Assembly (NCBI RefSeq): GCF_014635345.1
Contig: NZ_BMCU01000002.1
Span: 806,001-870,000 of the forward strand
DNA: 64,000 nucleotides
Direction of reading: 5' to 3'
DNA from: Rhodococcoides trifolii
GTDB lineage: Bacteria > Actinomycetota > Actinomycetes > Mycobacteriales > Mycobacteriaceae
Every line of letters starts with the position of its first letter. Within the stretch, counting starts at the first letter, position 1. Shown piece after piece: positions 26,813 through 36,191 of the stretch. Made by a program: the position numbers and the translations under genes. The notes below the pieces were generated by a model, which made no database searches, had not been told where the DNA came from, and worked only from the letters and a program-made list of their open reading frames with translations.

Positions 26813-29233
26813 GTGTCTTCACCTCGCGTCGTCGTTGTCGGAGCCGGGATCGTCGGCACCTCCCTCGCGGACGAAATCACCTCCCGGGGGTGGACCGACG
26901 TCACCGTTCTGGACCGAGGTCCCCTCTTCTCGACCGGTGGTTCCACCTCCCACGCACCCGGCCTCGTGTTCCAGACGAACTCGTCGCGCTCGATGTCCAA
27001 CTTCGCTGCATACACCGCAGACAAGTTTCGCGGACTGCACCACGAGGGCGGGTGGTGCTTCAACACCCTCGGCGGACTCGAAGTCGCCACCACACCCGAG
27101 CGGTGGGAGGACCTCCAGCGCAAGGCGGGATGGGCACAGTCCTGGGGAATCCAGGGAACGCTTCTCGACCCAGCAGAATGCGTCGCGTTGCACCCGCTGG
27201 TCGACCGTGAGCGCATTCTCGGCGGATTCCACACTCCCAGCGACGGACTCGCCAAAGCAGTACGCGCAGCCGAAGCTCAGGCGCGGCTCGCCGAAGCGCG
27301 CGGAGCCGTGTTCCGCGGCCACACGCCCGTCACCGAGATCCTCAGTGCGGGCGGTCGCGTGACCGGTGTGCGCACCCCGAACGGCGACGTGCCCGCCGAC
27401 ATCGTGGTCTCCGCAGCGGGGTTCTGGGGTGCGCAGTTGGGCAAGCAGGTGGGGCTCACCGTCCCACTGGTCCCCATGGCTCACCAATACGCGATGACCG
27501 GACAGATCGCACCGCTGGTCGGGCGCAACAGCGACGTCGCCGAAGCGGGTCTGCCGATTCTGCGGCACCAGGATCAGGACCTCTACTACCGCGAGCACGG
27601 TGATCGCATCGGGATCGGGTACTACGGACACGACCCCATGCCTGTCGACATGGCGACACTCGAGTCCGACACGGCGGGCGAGCAGATGCCGTCGATGTTG
27701 CCGTTCACCGAAGACGACTTCGCCCCCGCGTGGCGCGAATCCATGGCTCTGCTTCCCTCGCTGGGAGATTCGAAGGTCGAGTCGGGTTTCAACGGCATCT
27801 TCTCCTTCACCCCCGACGGTCATTCCATCGTCGGCGAACACCGTGAGCTGTCCGGTTTCTGGGTCGCCGAGGCGATCTGGGTGACACACTCGGCCGGCAT
27901 CGCGAAAGCCGTGGCCGAGTGGATGATCGACGGCGCACCCGAGGTCGACATCCACGAATCGGACCTCTACCGATTCGAGGAGACCGAGCGCAGCGCCGAT
28001 TTCATCCTGGAGACGAGCAAGCAGGCATTTGTCGAGGTGTACGACATCGTGCACCCGCGCCAGCAACGCGAGAAGCTGAGAGGGTTGCGCCGCAGTCCTT
28101 TTCACGCGCAGGAAGTCGCGTTGGGCGCTCAGTTCGTGCAGGGCGGCGGCTGGGAGCGGCCGGCCTGGTACGCCTCCAACGCATCCGAAGCTTCGACCGC
28201 TCCTCCCCGCGACGACTGGTCCGCTTCGTTCTGGTCGCCGATCTCGGTCGCCGAGGCCACCGTGACGCGTCAGCGCGTCGCGATGTTCGACATGACGCCC
28301 CTCACTCGGTACGAGGTAGCCGGGCCCGGCGCCGCAGCGTTCCTGCAGCAAGTGACGACCAACAATGTCGACAAATCCATCGGCAGCGTCACCTACACCC
28401 TGATGCTCGACGAACTCGGCGGTGTGCGCAGCGATCTCACCGTCGCACGCCTGGCGACCGACCGATATCAGGTCGGAGCCAACGGCCCCCTCGACATCGA
28501 CTGGATGACACGCCGCCTACCCGGTGACGTCACGGTCCGCGACATCACCGGCGCCACCTGCTGTATCGGTGTCTGGGGTCCGCGCGCGCGCGATCTCGTT
28601 GCGCCGCTGTGCGACGCGGACGTCTCGCACGAGGGCTTCAAATACTTCCGCGCCGTGCAGACGTACATCGGGGCCATTCCGGTGACGATGTTGCGTGTCT
28701 CCTACGTCGGCGAACTCGGATGGGAGATCTACACCGGCGCCGAACACGGCGGGGCGCTCTGGGATCTGCTGTGGTCTGCCGGAGCGGAACACGGTGTGAT
28801 CGCGGCGGGGCGACTCGCGTTCGACAGTCTGCGGCTCGAAAAGGGCTACCGATCGTGGGGACACGACATGAACTCCGAGCACACCCCGGCGGAAGCAGGA
28901 GTGGAGTTCGCGGTCCGTGACAACAAGGAGTTCGTCGGGAAAGAGGCCCTCGCAGGCCGACCGGCGACGAAACGACTGCGCACCATCGTGTTCGATTCGG
29001 CAGACGCTGTCGTTCTGGGCAAGGAACCGGTGTCCGTCGACGGCGCGGTGGTCGGGTACGTCACCAGCGCGGGGTATTCCGCCACGATCGGTCGCACGAT
29101 CGCCTACGCGTGGCTGCCGCTCACCGTTTCCGTCGGAGACAGCGTCACCGCAACATATTTCGGCCACGACCTGACCGCGACGGTCGCCGACGACGCTGTC
29201 GTCGACCCGTCCGGCGAGCTGATCAGGAGATAG
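26813..29233 (+). CDS. Dimethylglycine dehydrogenase/oxidase with folate-binding domain
   Basis: Oxidatively demethylates N,N-dimethylglycine to sarcosine, passing the methyl carbon to tetrahydrofolate or releasing formaldehyde. The 806-residue product has an N-terminal DAO/FAD domain ([17 protein letters not shown]), STSHAPGL where the family's flavin-linking His lies, then FAO_M, GcvT and GcvT_C domains from about residue 430 ([27 protein letters not shown]). The GTG at 26813 has GAGAGG 6 bases upstream. The in-frame GTG at 26750 lies among the operator boxes and is rejected. Length fits Arthrobacter dimethylglycine oxidase; sarcosine could also be used. Confidence 0.86.
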   Translation: MSSPRVVVVGAGIVGTSLADEITSRGWTDVTVLDRGPLFSTGGSTSHAPGLVFQTNSSRSMSNFAAYTADKFRGLHHEGGWCFNTLGGLEVATTPERWEDLQRKAGWAQSWGIQGTLLDPAECVALHPLVDRERILGGFHTPSDGLAKAVRAAEAQARLAEARGAVFRGHTPVTEILSAGGRVTGVRTPNGDVPADIVVSAAGFWGAQLGKQVGLTVPLVPMAHQYAMTGQIAPLVGRNSDVAEAGLPILRHQDQDLYYREHGDRIGIGYYGHDPMPVDMATLESDTAGEQMPSMLPFTEDDFAPAWRESMALLPSLGDSKVESGFNGIFSFTPDGHSIVGEHRELSGFWVAEAIWVTHSAGIAKAVAEWMIDGAPEVDIHESDLYRFEETERSADFILETSKQAFVEVYDIVHPRQQREKLRGLRRSPFHAQEVALGAQFVQGGGWERPAWYASNASEASTAPPRDDWSASFWSPISVAEATVTRQRVAMFDMTPLTRYEVAGPGAAAFLQQVTTNNVDKSIGSVTYTLMLDELGGVRSDLTVARLATDRYQVGANGPLDIDWMTRRLPGDVTVRDITGATCCIGVWGPRARDLVAPLCDADVSHEGFKYFRAVQTYIGAIPVTMLRVSYVGELGWEIYTGAEHGGALWDLLWSAGAEHGVIAAGRLAFDSLRLEKGYRSWGHDMNSEHTPAEAGVEFAVRDNKEFVGKEALAGRPATKRLRTIVFDSADAVVLGKEPVSVDGAVVGYVTSAGYSATIGRTIAYAWLPLTVSVGDSVTATYFGHDLTATVADDAVVDPSGELIRR

Positions 29234-29237
29234 AGAC

Positions 29238-30371
29238 TTGCACTACGACGTCATCGTCATCGGGCTCGGCGGAATGGGCAGTGCAGCGGCCTTCCATCTC
29301 GCCGACCGCGGCCAGAACGTTCTGGGCCTGGAAAAATTCACCCCGGCGCACGACAAGGGGTCCAGCCATGGCGGATCCCGCATCATTCGTCAGTCGTACT
29401 TCGAAGACCCCGCTTACGTCCCGTTGTTGCTGCGGTCGTACGAACTCTGGGCGCAACTCGCGCAGGAGTCGGGGGAGGAGGTGTACCGGATCACCGGTGG
29501 CCTGTTCATCGGACGCGAGGACTCGGTCACCGTCGCCGGCAGCCTGAAAGCCTCGCAGCAGTGGTCGCTGCCGCACGAGATTCTCGATGCAGCACAGGTG
29601 AAGTCGCGGTTCCCGGCGTTCGACCTGAACGACGACGAGATCGCGCTGTTCGAAGCGGCCGCCGGTTTCGCCCGCCCCGAGCTCACCGTGCAGGCCCACA
29701 TCGATCTGGCGATCAAGCGCGGCGCCACACTGCAATTCGGTGAAACGGTCCTCGAATGGGCGGAGATCGACGGCGGCGTCCGAGTCGTCACCGACAAGGG
29801 CTCGTACACGGCGGGTCAGGTCGTCATCTGCCCCGGTGCCTGGGCGCCCGGTCTGCTCGAGCAGTTCGGTGTGCCGATCGTCGTCGAGCGTCAAGTTCTG
29901 TACTGGTTCGATCCGGTCGGCGGCACCACGCCGTTCGAGCACCACCCGATCTTCATCCACGAAGCAGCGGACGGCATGCAGGACTACGGCTTTCCCGCAA
30001 TCGACGGCCCCGACGGTGGTGTGAAGGTCGCCTTCTTCCGCAAGGGTCAGGAATGTACCCCGGACACCATCGACCGGACCGTCTACCCCGAGGAGATCGA
30101 AGCGATGCGGACGCGAGTCAGCGAAACGTTGCCGGCCCTCGACGGTGATTGCCTCGACACGGCAACCTGCATGTACTCGAACACCCCGGACGAACACTTC
30201 GTGATCGCCCGACACCCCGACGCCGCCAACGTGACTGTGGCGTGCGGTTTCTCCGGACACGGCTTCAAGTTCGTTCCGGTGGTCGGTGAGATCCTCGCCG
30301 ACCTCGCGACGACCGGCCGCACCGAGCATCCGATCGCGCTGTTCGATCCGCGACGGTTGGTGACAGTATGA
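29238..30371 (+). CDS. Monomeric sarcosine oxidase (MSOX/MTOX family)
   Basis: Flavin oxidase converting sarcosine to glycine, formaldehyde and hydrogen peroxide. The 377 residues show the FAD fingerprint ([18 protein letters not shown]), [22 protein letters not shown], the flavin-linking Cys311 in [11 protein letters not shown], and [10 protein letters not shown]. The size is typical of the monomeric enzyme. The TTG start at 29238 has AGGAG 9 bases upstream, and no other start fits. It lies 4 bases after the dimethylglycine gene and overlaps the next gene by ATGA. N-methyltryptophan oxidase is the main alternative, less likely in this context. Confidence 0.87.
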   Translation: MHYDVIVIGLGGMGSAAAFHLADRGQNVLGLEKFTPAHDKGSSHGGSRIIRQSYFEDPAYVPLLLRSYELWAQLAQESGEEVYRITGGLFIGREDSVTVAGSLKASQQWSLPHEILDAAQVKSRFPAFDLNDDEIALFEAAAGFARPELTVQAHIDLAIKRGATLQFGETVLEWAEIDGGVRVVTDKGSYTAGQVVICPGAWAPGLLEQFGVPIVVERQVLYWFDPVGGTTPFEHHPIFIHEAADGMQDYGFPAIDGPDGGVKVAFFRKGQECTPDTIDRTVYPEEIEAMRTRVSETLPALDGDCLDTATCMYSNTPDEHFVIARHPDAANVTVACGFSGHGFKFVPVVGEILADLATTGRTEHPIALFDPRRLVTV

Positions 30372-31540
30372 CCGCGGTAGAGGACACCCCTGACGCCACG
30401 TCGTTGATGCCGACTTTGGCGGGCGAGTACTACACCAGCGCGGACATCTTCGCCGCGGAGCAGGAGCGCGTCTTCGAAGAGATGTGGTTCTGCAGCGTTC
30501 GTAGTGCGGATCTGGAGACGCCGGGTGCGTTCCGACGCGTCACCGTGGGCCGCGAGAGCGTGTTGGTGGTGCGCGGTCGAGACGGCGCACTGCGGGCGTT
30601 CCTGAACGTGTGCCGTCACCGCGGGGCGATGATCTGCACCGAGGAGTCGGGCCAGGTCAAGCGCAACCTGCAGTGTCCGTACCACGCGTGGACCTACGGG
30701 CTGGACGGCAAACTGATCGCCGCCCCGAATCTCGCGTCGCTCAAGGACGATTCGGGCGCCGACCTCGACCGTGTCGCCTGGGGCCTGATTCCGGTCGCAC
30801 TGCGTGAATGGCTCGGGTACGCCTGGCTGTGCCTGGCCGACGAACCACCACCGTTCGAGGACGACGTCATCGGCGCAGTCACCGAACGTCTCGGGACAGC
30901 CGAGGCGGTCGGCCACTACGGAGTGGACGGTCTCGCGCTCGGCCATCGCGAGGTGTACGACGTCGCGGCGAACTGGAAATTGATCGTCGAGAACTTCATG
31001 GAGTGCTATCACTGCGCCACCATTCACCCCGAACTGACCGAGGTCCTTCCCGAGTTCGCGGACGGACTGGCGGCCCAGTACTTCGTCGGCCACGGCGCCG
31101 AGTTCGGCGAAGAGGTACGCGGTTTCACCGTCGACGGGTCCGACGGGTTCGAGTCCCTGCCCGGTCTCGACCCCGATCAGGATCGCCGCTACTACGCCAT
31201 CACGATCAAGCCGACCGTCTTCGTCAACCTTGTTCCCGACCACGTGATCGTGCACCGGATGTTCCCGATGTCGGCGGACCGCACCGTCGTGGAATGCGAC
31301 TGGCTCTACGCTCCCGACGTGGTCGCGGCGGGCGCGGACACCGCACGCTCCGTCGAGTTGTTCCACCGGGTCAACGTCCAAGATTTCGACGCGTGCGAAC
31401 GTACTCAACCCGCGATGTCGTCGCGGGCTTACCGTAACGGGGGCGTGCTCGTCCCCGCCGAACACCACATCGGGGATTTTCATGCTTGGCTGAACGAACG
31501 GTTGAGCCTGCGGGAAGGCCGGAGGCCGGTCGGACATTAG
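30368..31540 (+). CDS. gbcA: Rieske oxygenase, likely glycine-betaine monooxygenase (GbcA-like)
   Basis: Rieske non-haem iron oxygenase alpha subunit of 390 residues, expected to demethylate glycine betaine to dimethylglycine and formaldehyde. The Rieske cluster ligands are Cys82, His84, Cys103 and His106 (CRHRG, CPYHAW). The mononuclear iron site is in [14 protein letters not shown] with His215 and His220. No reductase domain is fused, and no GbcB-type reductase is adjacent; the divergent Rieske ferredoxin and reductase probably fill that role. The last codons (REGRRPVGH) derive from a dispersed repeat. Substrate is inferred from the pathway neighbours. Confidence 0.85.
   Translation: MTAVEDTPDATSLMPTLAGEYYTSADIFAAEQERVFEEMWFCSVRSADLETPGAFRRVTVGRESVLVVRGRDGALRAFLNVCRHRGAMICTEESGQVKRNLQCPYHAWTYGLDGKLIAAPNLASLKDDSGADLDRVAWGLIPVALREWLGYAWLCLADEPPPFEDDVIGAVTERLGTAEAVGHYGVDGLALGHREVYDVAANWKLIVENFMECYHCATIHPELTEVLPEFADGLAAQYFVGHGAEFGEEVRGFTVDGSDGFESLPGLDPDQDRRYYAITIKPTVFVNLVPDHVIVHRMFPMSADRTVVECDWLYAPDVVAAGADTARSVELFHRVNVQDFDACERTQPAMSSRAYRNGGVLVPAEHHIGDFHAWLNERLSLREGRRPVGH
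31510..31533 (+). repeat. Third copy of the gene-junction repeat
   Basis: The 24 bases from 31510 match 22 of 24 positions of the unit core before pptT (15752-15775 and 15781-15804), differing only by two transitions. Here it is translated as the C-terminal tail of the Rieske oxygenase, immediately before the betB start. Confidence 0.75.
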
Positions 31541-31553
31541 CGAGAGGACCCCG

Positions 31554-33074
31554 GTGACACCCACGTTGGACACGGACAGGCTGTTCGGGACGGTTCAGTA
31601 CATCGACGGCAGCTGGAGAGCGTCGACGTCCGGGGAGACGCGGGAGTTGATCGACCCGGCGACGGGTGACGTCATCGTGACCGTCGACGAGGCATCCCCG
31701 GCCGACGCGACCGCCGCGGTCGCCGCCGCACGTGCAGCGTTCGACGGTGGTGAGTGGCCGGCGACGCCGATGGCCGAGCGCACCGCGCTGCTGGCTCGGA
31801 TCGCCGATCTGCTCGAGCGCGACAAGGAAGAACTGTCGCTGATCGAGACGCTGGACACCGGAAAGACGTTGCCGGAGAGCAGAATCGACATCGACGATGT
31901 GGTGTCGGTGTTCCGGTACTACGCCCAGTTGGCCACCGTGTCGCCTGATCGGGTGGTCGACGTCGGCAATCCGGCCGTGATCTCGCGGGTGGTACACGAG
32001 CCCATCGGGGTGTGCGTTCTGATCGCCCCGTGGAACTATCCGCTGCTGCAGATGTCGTGGAAGGTCGCTCCGGCGTTGGCCGCCGGCTGCACCATGGTGC
32101 TCAAGCCCAGCGAGGTGACTCCGCTCAGCACCATTGCGTTCGTGCGCCTCGTCGAGGAAGCGGGCGCACCGGCAGGAGTGGTGAACCTCGTTCAGGGCAG
32201 CGGCGCCACTCTCGGCAGTGCCCTGACCGACACCGGCGACGTCGATTTCATCTCGTTCACCGGCGGGCTCGCGACCGGTCGCATCATCCTCGAGACCGCT
32301 GCGAAACACGTCACCAAGGTGGCCGTGGAACTCGGCGGAAAGAACCCGCACATCGTCTTCGCGGATGCGGTCGCCACCGCCGAAGGAATGGACGCGTCCG
32401 TCGACCAAGTCCTCACTGGGGTGTTCCTGCATTCGGGTCAGGTCTGTTCGGCAGGGACACGACTGATCGTCGAGGAGTCCGTTGCCGACGAGTTCGTCGC
32501 CGAGTTGGTCACGCGCGCCGAGGCCATCCGGATGGGCCCCGGACTCGACGACGCCAGCGAGACGGGACCGCTGGTGTCGACGGCGCAGCGAGAAAAGATC
32601 GAGAAGTACGTCGAGTTGGGAAAGTCCGAGGGCGCGACGCTTCTGACCGGAGGTACCCGGCCGTCGGACCCCGCCTTGGCCGACGGGAGCTTCTTCCTGC
32701 CGACCGTGTTCGACCACTGCTCGCGCGAGATGCGCATCGTGCAGGAGGAGACGTTCGGTCCGATCCTGACTGTCGAGCGATTCACCACCGACGACGAGGC
32801 ATTGCGCCTCGGCAACGACACCGAGTACGGCTTGGCCGCGGGAGTGCGCACTGCCGATCCGGCGAGGGCCGAGCGCATGGTGCGCGGTCTGCGCCACGGA
32901 ACGGTGTGGCTCAACGACTTCGGTTACTACACGGCCGCGGCGGAATGGGGCGGATTCAAGAAGTCCGGCAACGGGCGTGAACTCGGCCCGACCGGTTTGT
33001 CCGAATATCAGGAGACGAAACATATTTGGAACAACACGACGTCGCCGAAAGCGGGGTGGTTCGGCGCGTCCTGA
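31554..33074 (+). CDS. betB: Betaine-aldehyde dehydrogenase
   Basis: NAD(P)-dependent oxidation of betaine aldehyde to glycine betaine. The 506-residue aldehyde dehydrogenase has the general base Glu259 (VAVELGGKNPHIVF) and nucleophile Cys298 (HSGQVCSAGTR). It also has PWNYPLLQ for cofactor binding and the end GLSEYQETKHIWNN characteristic of the GbsA/BetB group. The GTG at 31554 is 13 bases after the oxygenase gene. It acts directly downstream of the choline oxidase two genes later. Confidence 0.9.
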   Translation: MTPTLDTDRLFGTVQYIDGSWRASTSGETRELIDPATGDVIVTVDEASPADATAAVAAARAAFDGGEWPATPMAERTALLARIADLLERDKEELSLIETLDTGKTLPESRIDIDDVVSVFRYYAQLATVSPDRVVDVGNPAVISRVVHEPIGVCVLIAPWNYPLLQMSWKVAPALAAGCTMVLKPSEVTPLSTIAFVRLVEEAGAPAGVVNLVQGSGATLGSALTDTGDVDFISFTGGLATGRIILETAAKHVTKVAVELGGKNPHIVFADAVATAEGMDASVDQVLTGVFLHSGQVCSAGTRLIVEESVADEFVAELVTRAEAIRMGPGLDDASETGPLVSTAQREKIEKYVELGKSEGATLLTGGTRPSDPALADGSFFLPTVFDHCSREMRIVQEETFGPILTVERFTTDDEALRLGNDTEYGLAAGVRTADPARAERMVRGLRHGTVWLNDFGYYTAAAEWGGFKKSGNGRELGPTGLSEYQETKHIWNNTTSPKAGWFGAS

Positions 33075-33144
33075 CCCTACGATCGGCTCACCGCTGCAGC
33101 GTCGGAGCAGGTGATCACGCGGCACCGTACAACCGGAGGTAGAA

Positions 33145-34677
33145 GTGACCACGACCAACGCAGGCAACGACGGCAGCAGTGGACTCGACGATTTCGGGTA
33201 CAAGGAATCGCTCGACCGAAGTCTCGGCAAGTTCGCGAGTTTCGCGGCGGGTGTCAGCTACATCTCGATTCTCACCGGCACGTTCCAGCTGTTCTACTTC
33301 GGTTTCGGAACGGCCGGCCCCGCCTACCTGTGGTCCTGGCCCATCGTGTTCGTGGGTCAGATGGCGGTGGCGCTCTGCTTCATGGAACTCGCCGCCAAGT
33401 ACCCCGTGGCCGGGTCGGTCTACAACTGGGCCAAATTGCTCGGCAGTCGCATCGTCGGCTGGTCGTCCGGGTGGTTGATGCTCACCGCATCCATCGTGAC
33501 GCTCTCTGCCGTCGTTCTTGCCCTGCAACTGAATCTGCCCCGTCTGTGGAGCGGGTTCCAGATCATCGGTGACGGCACCGGCGACACCGACTTCGCCGCC
33601 AACGCAGTGCTACTCGGCGCCATCATGATCGTGTTCACCACGGTCATCAACGCGTGCGGCGTCAAACTCATGTCGAGGATCAACAGCGCCGGAGTGTTCA
33701 TCGAGCTCATCGCGGCCGTACTCATCGCGATCCTGCTGGCGGCCAACATCACTCGCGGACCCAGCGTCTTCTTCTCCACCAACGGATACGGCGCGGGGGA
33801 GAGTTCGGGCTACCTGGGCGCGTTCCTCGTCGCCTCGCTCGCGTCCGGGTACGTCATGTACGGATTCGACACCGCGAGTTCGCTCGGCGAAGAGACCGTC
33901 GAGCCGCGTCGCACCGCCCCGAAGGCGATTCTGCGCGCCATCCTCGCGTCGTTCGTCATCGGCGGCGCCATCCTGGTGTTCGCCATCATGGCCGCACCCG
34001 ACCTGAACGATCCCGCCCTGGGCGAGCAGAGCGGCAACCTGCAGGGAATCGTCGAAGCGGTCATGTGGGGACCGCTTGGCACGATCTTCCTGATCTGCAT
34101 CGGCGTAGCGGTCACCGTGTGCTCGCTGGCCGTGCACACCGCCGCCATCCGACTCACCTTCGCCATGGCGCGAGACAACGCACTTCCGTTCGGGGAGAAG
34201 CTCGCTCGCGTGCACCCGAGGTTCCAGACCCCGGTGGTCCCGGCCGTCGTGATCGGGCTGATCGCAATCGTCATTCTGGTCATCAACATCGGTCAGCCGC
34301 AGATCTTCACGGTGCTCACCTCGATCGCCATCATCATGATCTACCTGGCCTATCTGATGGTGACCGGGCCGCTCCTGAAGAAGCGGCTGCAGGGGCAGTG
34401 GCCGCCGAAGGACCTGAAGGAGGGTGGCTACTTCACGATGGGCCGGTGGGGTCTGCCGGTCAACATCTTCGCCGTCGTGTGGGGCGCCGGGATGGCCCTG
34501 AATCTCGCGTGGCCGCGCGAGGCGGTGTACGGAACGCCCTGGTACAACACCTGGGGAGCGTTCGTGTACATCGGTGTGATCCTGGGACTCGGTTACCTCT
34601 GGTACTTCACGGTCGGCAAGAAGAACATCGGTACGCTGAAATCCCATGCAGTAGAGGCCAAGGAGACAACGGCGTGA
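33145..34677 (+). CDS. APC-family permease, likely choline or betaine uptake
   Basis: A 510-residue, 12-helix transporter of the amino acid/choline (ACT) branch of the APC superfamily, which includes yeast choline and GABA permeases. Typical features are the helix-1 break (FAAGVSYISILTGTFQLFYFGFGTAGPAYLW, unwound Gly-rich segment), ELAAKYPVAGSVYNWAKLLGS, and the helix-6 SGYVMYGFDTASSLGEET. The GTG at 33145 has GGAGG 8 bases upstream. The stop overlaps the choline oxidase start. The substrate is inferred from position; an amino-acid substrate is possible. Confidence 0.82.
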   Translation: MTTTNAGNDGSSGLDDFGYKESLDRSLGKFASFAAGVSYISILTGTFQLFYFGFGTAGPAYLWSWPIVFVGQMAVALCFMELAAKYPVAGSVYNWAKLLGSRIVGWSSGWLMLTASIVTLSAVVLALQLNLPRLWSGFQIIGDGTGDTDFAANAVLLGAIMIVFTTVINACGVKLMSRINSAGVFIELIAAVLIAILLAANITRGPSVFFSTNGYGAGESSGYLGAFLVASLASGYVMYGFDTASSLGEETVEPRRTAPKAILRAILASFVIGGAILVFAIMAAPDLNDPALGEQSGNLQGIVEAVMWGPLGTIFLICIGVAVTVCSLAVHTAAIRLTFAMARDNALPFGEKLARVHPRFQTPVVPAVVIGLIAIVILVINIGQPQIFTVLTSIAIIMIYLAYLMVTGPLLKKRLQGQWPPKDLKEGGYFTMGRWGLPVNIFAVVWGAGMALNLAWPREAVYGTPWYNTWGAFVYIGVILGLGYLWYFTVGKKNIGTLKSHAVEAKETTA

Positions 34678-36191
34678 CCGAACGCACCTTCGATTACGTC
34701 ATCGCCGGTGGCGGCACCGCAGGGTGCGTGCTGGCGGCACGGCTCAGCGAGGACCCGTCCGTCACCGTGGCGCTCGTCGAAGCCGGCCCGACCGACGTCG
34801 ACAACAAGGCCATCCTCGAACTGTCCGAGTGGATGCACCTCCTCGACTCCGGCTACGACTGGGACTACCCGGTCGAGCCGCAGGAGAAGGGCAACAGCTT
34901 CATGCGGCACGCCCGCGCCAAGGTGCTCGGTGGGTGCTCGTCGCACAACTCCTGCATCGCCTTTCATACGCCTGCCGAGGCGCTCGACGACTGGGAGGCG
35001 ATGGGGGCCACAGGCTGGGGAGCCGAGCAGATCCTGCCGTTCGTCGATCGGGTCGCGGGCACGGTCCACCTGCGTGACGTACCGCCGCTCGACCCGTGCG
35101 GCACTGCCGTCATCGAATCTGCTGCGGGCGTCGGCCTTCCGACGGTGCAGTTCAATCGCGGCAGTACGGTCCTGAACGGCGCCGGATGGTTCCAGATCAA
35201 TGCGTCCGACGACGGTCTGCGCATGTCCACCTCGCACGCGTATCTGCACCCGATCCTGGGGACACGGTCCAACCTGGAGGTGCTCACCGATTGCTGGGTG
35301 AGCGAGGTCCTGATCGACGACACGCTCACCGCGACCGGTGTGCGGTACCAGCGTCCCGACCTCACCGGTCACGACACGGCCATCGCCCGACGCGAGGTCA
35401 TCCTGACCGCGGGTGCCATCGACACGCCGAAGCTCCTGATGCTTTCCGGCATCGGGCCCTCGGTTCATCTGCGCGAAATGGGGATTCACGTTCGGGTCGA
35501 CTCGCCCGGAGTCGGCGCGAACCTCGACGACCACGTCGAGGGCTTGGTGTTCTGGGAAGCGTCGAAGCCGATGGTCACCACCTCGTCGCAATGGTGGGAG
35601 ATCGGTCTCTTCGCCACCACGCAGGACGGTCTGAACCACCCGGACGTCATGATGCACTATGGCAGCGTGCCGTTCGACATGAACACGCTGCGGTGGGGTT
35701 ATCCCACGACCGACAACGGGTTCTGTCTGACACCCAATGTCACACAGGGGCTTTCGCGAGGGACGGTGCGGTTGCGGTCGCGCGATTACCGTGACCGCGC
35801 GAAGGTCGATCCTCGGTACTTCACCGACTCGGACGGGCACGACGATCGCGTCATGCTCGCGGGCCTCAAACTCGCCCGTCGGATTGCCGATCAGCCACAG
35901 TTGAAGGAGTGGGTTGCACGCGAACTCGCGCCGGGGCCGGACGCGGTGACGGACGACGATCTGCTCGACTACGTTCACAAGACGCACAACACCGTCTACC
36001 ACCCGGCCGGCACGGCCAAGATGGGAGCGCCGACCGACCCGATGGCGGTTCTCGATCCGCAACTCCGAGTCAAAGGCGTCCGCAATCTTCGCGTGGTCGA
36101 CGCGTCGGCGATGCCCAAGTTGCCCGCCGTCAACCCGAACATCACCGTGATGACGATGGCCGAGCGATGCGCGGATCTGGTGCGTGAGTGA
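34674..36191 (+). CDS. codA: Choline oxidase (GMC family, covalent FAD)
   Basis: Oxidises choline to betaine aldehyde, and probably on to glycine betaine, with oxygen as acceptor. The 505 residues follow Arthrobacter globiformis choline oxidase closely as recalled: GGGTAG FAD motif, ARAKVLGGCSSHNSC with flavin-linking His91 and Ser93, Glu295 (FWEASKPMV) for the trimethylammonium group, and catalytic His443 (NTVYHPAG) with the Asn of NPNITVM. These residues favour choline oxidase over membrane-linked BetA. Start GTG overlaps the permease stop; stop overlaps the next GTG, so all three are co-translated. Confidence 0.9.
   Translation: MTERTFDYVIAGGGTAGCVLAARLSEDPSVTVALVEAGPTDVDNKAILELSEWMHLLDSGYDWDYPVEPQEKGNSFMRHARAKVLGGCSSHNSCIAFHTPAEALDDWEAMGATGWGAEQILPFVDRVAGTVHLRDVPPLDPCGTAVIESAAGVGLPTVQFNRGSTVLNGAGWFQINASDDGLRMSTSHAYLHPILGTRSNLEVLTDCWVSEVLIDDTLTATGVRYQRPDLTGHDTAIARREVILTAGAIDTPKLLMLSGIGPSVHLREMGIHVRVDSPGVGANLDDHVEGLVFWEASKPMVTTSSQWWEIGLFATTQDGLNHPDVMMHYGSVPFDMNTLRWGYPTTDNGFCLTPNVTQGLSRGTVRLRSRDYRDRAKVDPRYFTDSDGHDDRVMLAGLKLARRIADQPQLKEWVARELAPGPDAVTDDDLLDYVHKTHNTVYHPAGTAKMGAPTDPMAVLDPQLRVKGVRNLRVVDASAMPKLPAVNPNITVMTMAERCADLVRE

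Noticed and set aside
34674-36191. Calling the GMC enzyme BetA choline dehydrogenase
   Set aside because: The His of GGCSSHNSC, the Glu of FWEASKPMV and close similarity over the whole length point to soluble choline oxidase.
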